From Verrucomicrobiota bacterium (lineage in GTDB: Bacteria > Verrucomicrobiota > Verrucomicrobiia > Verrucomicrobiales > DEV007), in contig JAADHD010000304.1 of the NCBI GenBank assembly GCA_013152075.1, forward strand, positions 1-8,655: DNA of 8,655 nt. Direction: 5' to 3'. The translations under genes and the position numbers were made by a program. This document shows, in pieces, positions 1 through 5,143 of the stretch. Every line of letters begins with the position of its first letter. Within the stretch, counting starts at the first letter, position 1. The notes beneath the pieces were generated by a model. That model did not search any database. It worked only from the letters and a program-made list of their open reading frames with translations, and was not told the origin of the DNA.

Positions 1-251
1 TCGACGAGGCCACTGCCAGTGTTGATACCGAGACGGAAAAGCTCATCCAAGAAGCCCTGGAAAACCTGATGACAAACCGCACTAGTTTTGTCATCGCCCA
101 CCGCCTGTCCACTGTTCGCAATGCCGACCGCATCTATGTCATGGATCGTGGACAGGTGATCGAAAAAGGTACCCACGAGGAACTCATACAGAAAGGCGGC
201 CACTACGCCACCCTTGCTCGAACTTCTCTGATCGCCGAGAAGGAGGGTTAA
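1..251 (+). CDS. ABC exporter ATPase, C-terminal fragment (MsbA-like)
   Basis: Only the last 82 codons are in the window, read from base 3; the 5' part lies off the left edge. The fragment opens at the end of the Walker B motif and runs into the D-loop (DEATASVDTETE, residues 1-12, with the catalytic Glu at residue 2). The H-loop follows as FVIAHRLSTV (residues 29-38, switch His33), then the usual ABC end, DRGQVIEKGTHEEL (48-61). This is the C-terminal part of a nucleotide-binding domain of an exporter of the MsbA/lipid A or multidrug type, in which a membrane domain precedes the ATPase in one polypeptide; that membrane domain is not visible here. ATP hydrolysis would drive export of a lipid or drug-like substrate from the inner membrane. 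The substrate cannot be told from this fragment. It ends with a TAA at 249-251. Identity as an ABC ATPase is certain; the MsbA-like subtype is an inference from the motif wording. Confidence 0.93.
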   Translation, partial: DEATASVDTETEKLIQEALENLMTNRTSFVIAHRLSTVRNADRIYVMDRGQVIEKGTHEELIQKGGHYATLARTSLIAEKEG

Positions 252-273
252 CCAACTCCTCTCACCCAATCAG

Positions 274-302
274 TTAAGGTAACTTTTAAGTTGGAATATT
301 TA
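274..302 (+). promoter_or_regulatory. Weak sigma70-like promoter candidate for the OB-fold gene
   Basis: A TTAAGG hexamer (274-279) and TATTTA (297-302) are 17 bp apart, each matching only about half of the sigma70 consensus. Alternatively TAAAAT (301-306) could be the -10 box with no good -35. Either would give a very short leader before the ATG at 325. The support is AT richness and spacing only, so this is a tentative call. Confidence 0.22.
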
Positions 303-311
303 AAATTACCT
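277..311 (+). repeat. Imperfect inverted repeat upstream of the OB-fold gene
   Basis: AGGTAA at 277-282 is the exact reverse complement of TTACCT at 306-311. After one mismatch (283 against 305) the pairing continues with TTT (284-286) against AAA (302-304), and after another mismatch with AA against TT, leaving a loop of about 9 nt. The stem overlaps the promoter candidate and ends 13 bp before the start codon. No T-run follows, so it does not look like an intrinsic terminator. It could be an operator, a leader hairpin, or a weak mRNA 3'-end structure for the ABC gene. Confidence 0.45.
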
Positions 312-324
312 GCCAAAGTCAGGA

Positions 325-834
325 ATGACTCGCATATTAACCTTCATCCTGGCAGTTACGTGCTTCACTGCCATCGCTGACGATAAGGGCGCTTCACCCG
401 TATTCAAAGCATCTGACACCAAGTCGATCACCGCCAAGAACGGGCAAAAAATCACTGTGCGAGGAACTGTGTCCACCGTCAGGAAATCAAAAGGCGGTGC
501 CAATTTTATTAATTTTGCAAACAGTGAGTTTTATTTGATCACCTTCAGCAGCGACCTCAGCGCTTTCGCTGACGGAGAGCCAGCCGACCTCTACCAGGGC
601 AAACATCTCGCAGTCACAGGGGTGGTCTCGATTCACAAAGACAAACCCCAGATGAAACTACTCCGCCCAGACATGGTCAAACTCATCAGCGAAGACGAAC
701 CGCTTTCCACTCCGTCAATAACCGAAACGCATGAACTCTCAAAACAGAAAGCCGTTACCCCGCCCGCTAAACTACCAACTTCAAAGAAAAAAAGCACTAA
801 AACGCCGGTGGATCCGAAAAAGTATTTCAAATAG
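325..834 (+). CDS. Exported small OB-fold protein with lysine-rich tail
   Basis: I do not recognise a named gene. The 169-residue product starts with a signal peptide: a short basic start (MTR), a hydrophobic stretch (residues 4-17) and an AIA motif with likely cleavage after Ala18. It should be secreted to the periplasm or beyond. Residues about 42-122 look like an OB-fold domain: strands QKITVRGTVSTVRK, then NFINFANSEFYLITF, then GKHLAVTGVVSIHKDKPQMKL. This resembles the nucleic-acid-binding OB domains often found in exported bacterial proteins. The tail (about 126-169) is low complexity, rich in Lys, Pro, Ser and Thr, ends in YFK and is probably disordered. The ATG at 325 is preceded by AGG only 1 nt away, so no well-spaced Shine-Dalgarno is visible, but the signal peptide fits this start well. 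The stop overlaps the convergent ribE stop by 8 bp. No catalytic residues are evident; binding of nucleic acid or another ligand is an inference from the fold. Confidence 0.85.
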   Translation: MTRILTFILAVTCFTAIADDKGASPVFKASDTKSITAKNGQKITVRGTVSTVRKSKGGANFINFANSEFYLITFSSDLSAFADGEPADLYQGKHLAVTGVVSIHKDKPQMKLLRPDMVKLISEDEPLSTPSITETHELSKQKAVTPPAKLPTSKKKSTKTPVDPKKYFK

Positions 835-1423
835 CTGGCCCCGTTCCTACTAGCTTCTCGACATACTTCGCCAACATATCGAACTCCAGATTCACCCGCT
901 GCCCGACTTGGCGTTCTTTTAAATTGGTGATCTCCATGGTATGCGGGATCAACCAAATGGTAAAACTATCTTCGCCAACTTCCGCAGCGGTCAGACTCAT
1001 CCCATCCACACAGATCGACCCCTTGTTAATCAGATAACGCGCAAAATTTTCCGGCAACGAAACCTTCAATCGATAATCCTGCCCCACAGCTTCCAGTTCC
1101 AAAATCTCACTGGTGCAGTCAACGTGACCTTGCACAAAATGCCCGCTCATCCGGTCAGTCGCCTTCAAGGCACGTTCCAGGTTCACAACGCCACCCGCCT
1201 TTAAATCCCCCAGATTTGTCACCCGACAAGTCTCCGCCAACAAATCAAAGGTCACCACGTCGTTTTTGATCATCGTCACCGTCAGACAACAACCATTTAC
1301 CGCCACGCTCTCTCCCTGACGCAAATCTTCCGCAAAAGGAATGCCCAAGCTCAAACGAAAACCCGCCTCCACCGACTCCATCGCCCGAACTTCTCCACAA
1401 GACTCAACAATTCCAGTAAACAT
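827..1423 (-). CDS. ribE: Riboflavin synthase, alpha subunit
   Basis: This enzyme catalyses the last step of riboflavin synthesis: dismutation of two molecules of 6,7-dimethyl-8-ribityllumazine to riboflavin and a pyrimidinedione, in the cytoplasm. The 198-residue product has the full two-barrel layout. The N-terminal barrel begins with the invariant MFTGIVE (1-7) and holds GESVAVNGCCLTV (37-49) and SGHFVQGHVD (93-102). The second barrel repeats the pattern with GSICVDGMSLT (135-145) and IPHTMEITNL (159-168), and the C-terminal helix is NLEFDMLAKYVEK (178-190). Phe2, Cys45/46, His100 and Ser143 match residues known at the active site of the E. coli enzyme. I chose the ATG at 1423 because mature riboflavin synthases start with MFTGIVE; a GTG six codons earlier would begin inside a repeat. 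No strong Shine-Dalgarno is seen and no FMN riboswitch is recognisable in the 140-bp leader. No other rib gene is in the window. Confidence 0.97.
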   Translation of the reverse strand: MFTGIVESCGEVRAMESVEAGFRLSLGIPFAEDLRQGESVAVNGCCLTVTMIKNDVVTFDLLAETCRVTNLGDLKAGGVVNLERALKATDRMSGHFVQGHVDCTSEILELEAVGQDYRLKVSLPENFARYLINKGSICVDGMSLTAAEVGEDSFTIWLIPHTMEITNLKERQVGQRVNLEFDMLAKYVEKLVGTGPAI

Positions 1424-1435
1424 ATGATGAAAAGA

Positions 1436-1465
1436 AACCACTGATTCACACTAATGAACACTGAT
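1436..1465 (-). repeat. Three-unit 10-bp tandem array, copy 1 (toward ribE)
   Basis: Read on the minus strand, three 10-bp units follow each other without gaps: ATCAGTGTTC (1456-1465), ATTAGTGTGA (1446-1455) and ATCAGTGGTT (1436-1445). All share AT at positions 1-2 and AGTG at positions 4-7. I recognise the pattern (AT-N-AGTG or ATCnGTG units ending in GTGGTT) as a recurrent intergenic element in several environmental phyla, from memory and without a database check. The array ends 12 bp before the ribE ATG. Confidence 0.7.
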
Positions 1466-1497
1466 TTTTTTATTTTGAAAAGCAGCTTTACAAATCT

Positions 1498-1526
1498 TTA
1501 ATCCCTAGTGCTCACAGATTTCTCAA
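1498..1526 (-). promoter_or_regulatory. Tentative promoter for ribE
   Basis: On the minus strand TTGAGA (1521-1526) matches the -35 consensus at five of six bases. After a 17-bp spacer comes GATTAA (1498-1503), which matches the -10 consensus at only three of six. Transcription would then run through the copy 1 repeat into ribE. ribE could equally be read by run-through from the antiporter operon. Confidence 0.25.
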
Positions 1527-1555
1527 TTCGCGTTCATGCCTGACCATTAGTGGCT
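1526..1555 (+). repeat. Three-unit 10-bp degenerate array, copy 2 (toward antiporter operon)
   Basis: On the plus strand the units are ATTCGCGTTC (1526-1535), ATGCCTGACC (1536-1545) and ATTAGTGGCT (1546-1555). Each begins with AT at an exact 10-bp period. The outer units match those of copy 1 at 7 and 8 of 10 positions and the middle unit at 4 of 10, giving 19 of 30 overall in inverted orientation. It ends 8 bp before the stop codon of the last antiporter gene. The call rests on the shared period, the outer-unit match and the symmetric position. Confidence 0.5.
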
Positions 1556-1563
1556 CTCTTTCC

Positions 1564-3345
1564 TCACCCCAAGGCCACTAAATAAATAATCGCTAACATC
1601 ACCACCGCCAGACAAGCCGTGATTCCCACAGGAAATGCTCCGCGTTTGGCTCGCAATACCAGTTTTTCCTTACGTGCCGTTATCTCATCCGTTTTCAAAC
1701 CTATACCCATCCAATAAGGCACCAACAAACCTCCTAATATCTCAGCGGGCGCAGTGCGAAAAAATCGCCCCACCCACGCTGTAGAACGAACGGCAATCAC
1801 ATCGTTCACCTTTGTGTTGATCCCGTTCAGGCTCTTATCCATGATCCGATAAAAAGCCACGCCGCCTTTGCGGTAAAACCAATCGACATCCAAGCTGATC
1901 GTTGCTGTGCGTTTGAGCATCGGCAAGAAAAGAAAAAATACCAGCGCGGAGAACATCAGCAACTGCATCTGAGTCACCAAATGACTGGCGGTGTAAGCTT
2001 TATAATCCACCGCATAAGGCAATATATCGTAAAGCATCTGCGGTTGAATCCCTAGCCAAATACACAGGAAAGATAAAATCCCCATTGCCCACAACATCGT
2101 TTTCGGAGCTTCTTTAGGGCGCAATCCTTTGTCTTGATTGAAAAAGACAAAATAAGGAAATTTGATACCCGCATGGAGAAAAACCCCCGCAGATGCCAAC
2201 TCCAAAACCAACCAAACCCAAAACAACTGCTTGTACTCCGTCGCCGCAATGATAATGGTCTTACTGGTAAAGCCACTGGTCAGCGGCACCGCCGAAATCG
2301 CCAAGGCTCCGATGCCACCAAACAACAAAGTCCACGGCATGGTTTTATACAAACCACCCAAATCCGTGCAGCGACTTTTCCCCGTGCGATACAACACCGC
2401 GCCAGCTGACATCCACAGCAGTGACTTGTAGATGATATGACAAAAAGCATGCGCCACCGCTCCCGCAATCGCCATCTTGGTGCCAATACCTGCCGCACAA
2501 ACCATGAAACCCACCTGATTGATAATCGAATAGGCCAGGATGCGCCGCATGTCGTTTTCCAGCAGCGCATACATGATGCCGATCACCGCCATCACACAAC
2601 CGATCACCATCAGCGGTTCCCATCCGGGAAATCCACGCAGCAAGGTATACACCGCCGTCTTGGTCGTATAAGCGCTGAGAATCAACCCTCCCGTCACGCT
2701 GGCCTCGGGGTACGCATCCGAGAGCCAAGCCGAAAACAAAGGAGCCGCGGCGTTGACCAAAAATCCGGCCAGAATCAGCCAGGTTCCCAGATTGGCATCA
2801 GCGTAATCGAAACTATCAAAGGCGATGCTGCCGCTAGACGAAACCGTCATCACAATGCCCGCCAACAACAGCAGTCCGCCAAAGATATGCACCATCACAT
2901 AACGGAAAGCAGCTTGTTTGGCTCGCAGGGTATTACGAGCGATGATCACAAAAGCTGACGAGATCGCCATCAGCTCCCAGTATATATAAAGAGTGATCAA
3001 GTCTCCGGCAAAAATCACCCCTAAAGCCGCACCGATATAGACCAACGCCCACACATGCTGAAACGCTTTTTTGACATAAAAAGCGAACAAAAAAGCGACC
3101 GCCGCGTTCAGGGTAAAAATATAACCAAAGGCCTTGCTGAGCTTGTCCACCCGCAACGGTTCGAGCGCGTCAAAAGTAGGCAGAAAATCCAGTTTCGGCC
3201 CCTCTCCAAATGACAACTGAGAGATGTGCCAAAAAGTATAAATCGGCAGAGCCACCAGAAAAATATTCCGCGCACGACCGCGCAGCAGCATGGTGATCAA
3301 TGCTCCAGCGAACAGCAATAGTGATGGAGGGATATCAGTCAGCAT
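1564..3345 (-). CDS. Mrp-type antiporter subunit, NuoL/MrpD-like with C-terminal extension (D3)
   Basis: This 593-residue polytopic inner-membrane protein belongs to the proton-pumping NuoL/M/N and MrpA/D family. The antiporter core spans about residues 70-410. TM5 has Glu124 (LYIYWELMAISS), TM8 has Lys229 (AYTTKTAVYTLLRGF), the broken-helix region has DMRRILAYSIINQVGF (265-280), TM11 carries His299, His303 and Lys307, and TM12 has Lys362 (GFTSKT). At the TM7 position where relatives have a conserved Lys this protein has Asn198 (FLVNAAAPLFSAWL). Beyond the core lie two further membrane helices, a polar stretch beginning VDWFYRKGG (487-495), and a last helix near 570-591; this extension recalls the end of some NuoL-type subunits. 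It is the last gene of the operon and overlaps the preceding small gene by 11 bp, suggesting translational coupling; only a weak ribosome site is seen. It may take the place of the MrpA N-terminal domain, but this is an inference. No symbol is assigned because the subfamily is uncertain. Confidence 0.92.
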   Translation of the reverse strand: MLTDIPPSLLLFAGALITMLLRGRARNIFLVALPIYTFWHISQLSFGEGPKLDFLPTFDALEPLRVDKLSKAFGYIFTLNAAVAFLFAFYVKKAFQHVWALVYIGAALGVIFAGDLITLYIYWELMAISSAFVIIARNTLRAKQAAFRYVMVHIFGGLLLLAGIVMTVSSSGSIAFDSFDYADANLGTWLILAGFLVNAAAPLFSAWLSDAYPEASVTGGLILSAYTTKTAVYTLLRGFPGWEPLMVIGCVMAVIGIMYALLENDMRRILAYSIINQVGFMVCAAGIGTKMAIAGAVAHAFCHIIYKSLLWMSAGAVLYRTGKSRCTDLGGLYKTMPWTLLFGGIGALAISAVPLTSGFTSKTIIIAATEYKQLFWVWLVLELASAGVFLHAGIKFPYFVFFNQDKGLRPKEAPKTMLWAMGILSFLCIWLGIQPQMLYDILPYAVDYKAYTASHLVTQMQLLMFSALVFFLFLPMLKRTATISLDVDWFYRKGGVAFYRIMDKSLNGINTKVNDVIAVRSTAWVGRFFRTAPAEILGGLLVPYWMGIGLKTDEITARKEKLVLRAKRGAFPVGITACLAVVMLAIIYLVALG

Positions 3346-3640
3346 GGCCGTCGTCTATGTCTTCTGGGATCACATCATCCTCGATGTGATCGTTATAATA
3401 ATCCTCTCCGCGCTTCACCCACTTGCCCAAGCCCTTCGCCAACAAAATCATCGCCGTGCAACCGATAAAACCCAGCAGCGCGTAAAAACCAAAAATTCCG
3501 TCGATACCAAAATGTGGATGACGATGAACAAACAACTCCGCCACCACCGACAGAGCACAGGCACCCCACAACAAACGCCACAAAAGACGTCGCGAGGACG
3601 GACGGTCAAACCAATCGGATTCTTTTTTTTGCTCAGCCAT
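3335..3640 (-). CDS. Small two-helix membrane protein of the antiporter operon
   Basis: The product is 101 residues with no name I can give. It has a polar basic N-terminus (1-19), a first membrane helix (about 20-39), a short HRHPHF loop (39-44), a second helix (about 48-68, FGFYALLGFIGCTAMILLAK), a basic GKWVKRGEDYYND segment (72-84) and an acidic tail (85-101, DDV..EDIDD). By the positive-inside rule the basic stretches flanking both helices suggest that both ends are cytoplasmic, with the HPHF turn in the periplasm. I recall similar small proteins at this spot in other Mrp-like clusters, but have not checked this. It lies 3 bp after D2 and overlaps D3 by 11 bp, so it is probably an accessory or structural subunit of the complex. 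AGGTGA 13 nt before the ATG is a possible ribosome site. Codons 4-6 contain a run of eight A. Confidence 0.85.
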   Translation of the reverse strand: MAEQKKESDWFDRPSSRRLLWRLLWGACALSVVAELFVHRHPHFGIDGIFGFYALLGFIGCTAMILLAKGLGKWVKRGEDYYNDHIEDDVIPEDIDDGHAD

Positions 3641-3643
3641 TTT

Positions 3644-5143
3644 TTATCCAGCATCACCTACCATCAGACTGGCAAGCTTTAAAAGCACTTGAGGTTGCAG
3701 AAACAATACAATAGCCAGTATAGAAGTCACACAAAGCGGCAACACCGCTGCCCACGGAGCCTCTGCCGTCGACTTCCAAGAAAAAGGCTGACTCGAGAGT
3801 TGTCGATCTTTGGGAAAGAAAGCGTGATAAGCAATCGGCAACAAATAAGCCGCATTCAACAGCGTGCTCACCAGAAAAACGGTCACTAACAGCGGCTGCC
3901 CCGCATCCATCGCGCCCGTCACTAGATAAAATTTACTGATCAATCCTCCCGTCGGCGGCAGGCCAATCACGCTCAGGGCCCCAATCGTGAAAGCGATAAA
4001 GGTCAGCGGCATCTTGCGCCCCAGCCCATCCATCTGGCTGACATATTTTTTACCCGTCGCTACAAAAATCGCTCCCGCGCACATGAACAAAGTGATTTTA
4101 CCCACCGCGTGCATAGCGATGTGCGCCATCGAACCAATCACCGCCCGATCCTCCAGCAAAGACACTCCCAGAATGATGTAGGCCAACTGGCCAATCGTCG
4201 AGAAGGCCAATCGTCGTTTTAAATTATCCTGCGTCAGCGCGATCAATGACGAAGTGATCACCGTGAAAGCCGCGATCCAAGATACCACGATGGCGATGTC
4301 CAACGTCTTCAAAAACTCCAGGCCAAACACACCAGTGAACACCCGAATGATACAGAACACGCCCACCTTCACCACCGCCACCGCATGCAATAAAGCCGAT
4401 ACCGGAGTCGGCGCCACCATCGCGCCTGGCAACCACGAATGAAACGGCATCAGTCCTGCTTTGGAAAAACCAAACGTAAAAAGCAATAACAGCACCAGCG
4501 CTACCGAACCCTCTATCCCAGTGCCCGCAAGAAATCCCGCCGCCGAAAATTCGAGCCCCGTTGCCGAAGCTTTGACATAACAAAAAATCAAAGCAGGCAG
4601 GGCAAAACCCACCGAGGTTCCAAGCAGATACGCGAGATATTTTCTCCCACCACCACGCGCTTCTTTGTCCTGATGATGAGTGACCAATGGCCAAGTTGCC
4701 AGCGACAGCATCTCATAAAACAAATAAAGCGTCAGCAAATTGCCCGCAAAAGCCACTCCCATTGTCGCCGTCAGGGATACCGCAAAAAATACAAAAAATC
4801 GCGTCTGCGAATGCTCCTTCAATCCACGCATATAACCCACCGAATACAGCGAAGTCACGATCCACAAAGACGACGCCACCAAAGCAAACAACATGCCGAG
4901 CCCATCCACACGAAACTTGATCGGCACGTCCTCGGTGATCTGCACCAGAGTACATTCCAGCACCTTGCCCGACAATACTTCGGGCACCATTGAAATCACA
5001 AAACCCAGCATCACGACACCCGCCACGAAGGTCGCTCCCTCCCGCAAAAAGGACTCCTTGCGCAACAGCAAAATCGGAATGACCGCCAACAAAGCCGTCA
5101 GACAAGCCCACAGCGGCGTATAAGTCTGAATCACTTCCGGCAT
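3644..5143 (-). CDS. mnhD: Mrp-type antiporter subunit D (D2), full set of proton-path residues
   Basis: This is a 499-residue, roughly 14-helix inner-membrane antiporter subunit of the MrpD/NuoM/NuoN family. It carries every hallmark residue: TM5 Glu144 (YLFYEMLSLATWPLV), TM7 Lys228 (FGFSKAGLMPFHSWLP), the TM8 motif APTPVSALLHAVAVVKVG with His253 and Lys259, NLKRRLAFSTIGQLAYI (307-323) at the broken helix, TM11 His341, His345 and Lys349, and TM12 Lys404 (GLISKFYL). In this family the Glu/Lys pair and the central Lys/His chain form the proton path across the membrane. Its ATG shares one base with the stop of the preceding gene (TGATG). A strong GGAGG (5153-5157) sits 9 nt upstream inside that gene, so it can both initiate on its own and be coupled. 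Of the three large subunits it is the most typical, and probably an active H+/cation channel. Confidence 0.95.
   Translation of the reverse strand: MPEVIQTYTPLWACLTALLAVIPILLLRKESFLREGATFVAGVVMLGFVISMVPEVLSGKVLECTLVQITEDVPIKFRVDGLGMLFALVASSLWIVTSLYSVGYMRGLKEHSQTRFFVFFAVSLTATMGVAFAGNLLTLYLFYEMLSLATWPLVTHHQDKEARGGGRKYLAYLLGTSVGFALPALIFCYVKASATGLEFSAAGFLAGTGIEGSVALVLLLLFTFGFSKAGLMPFHSWLPGAMVAPTPVSALLHAVAVVKVGVFCIIRVFTGVFGLEFLKTLDIAIVVSWIAAFTVITSSLIALTQDNLKRRLAFSTIGQLAYIILGVSLLEDRAVIGSMAHIAMHAVGKITLFMCAGAIFVATGKKYVSQMDGLGRKMPLTFIAFTIGALSVIGLPPTGGLISKFYLVTGAMDAGQPLLVTVFLVSTLLNAAYLLPIAYHAFFPKDRQLSSQPFSWKSTAEAPWAAVLPLCVTSILAIVLFLQPQVLLKLASLMVGDAG

Larger units (their letters stand above)
252..324. 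other. Intergenic gap between ABC gene and OB-fold gene
   Basis: This 73-bp non-coding gap separates two plus-strand genes. Its second half is AT-rich and holds the inverted repeat and weak promoter candidate listed separately. I see no RNA gene and no hairpin followed by a T-run, so no classical terminator for the ABC gene. Confidence 0.6.
1424..1563. other. Intergenic spacer between antiporter operon and ribE
   Basis: These 140 bp separate the stop of the last antiporter gene from the ribE start, both on the minus strand. The spacer consists largely of two outward-facing repeat arrays around an AT-rich centre. The centre holds an imperfect hairpin (1472-1495: AAAG/CTTT with a CAG loop, extended by AT pairs). 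On the minus strand an A-run rather than a T-run follows that hairpin, so I do not call it a terminator for the operon. Confidence 0.65.

Noticed and set aside
633..956. 107-codon minus-strand frame spanning the OB-fold gene and ribE ends
   Set aside because: It overlaps two well-supported genes in other frames, and its composition does not resemble a protein family.
1424..1441. Longer ribE reading frame starting at a GTG six codons upstream
   Set aside because: Riboflavin synthases begin with MFTGIVE, and the extra codons are derived from the repeat array and carry no ribosome site.
1464..1495. T-run and AT-rich hairpin as an intrinsic terminator
   Set aside because: On the plus strand the T-run precedes the hairpin, and on the minus strand the hairpin is followed by A, so neither orientation has the required order.
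1424..1563. FMN riboswitch upstream of ribE
   Set aside because: The spacer is mostly repeats and AT-rich sequence, and I cannot find the conserved multi-helix pattern of that riboswitch.
2437..2958. 173-codon plus-strand open frame opposite the D3 gene
   Set aside because: Its product is rich in His, Arg and Gln with no family likeness, and it lies wholly antisense to a clear membrane-protein gene; it is a shadow frame.
3448..3657. Alternative frame over the small gene as a slippage product of the A-run
   Set aside because: The Cys/Trp-rich translation shows no conserved feature, while the in-frame product has clear membrane helices and operon fit.
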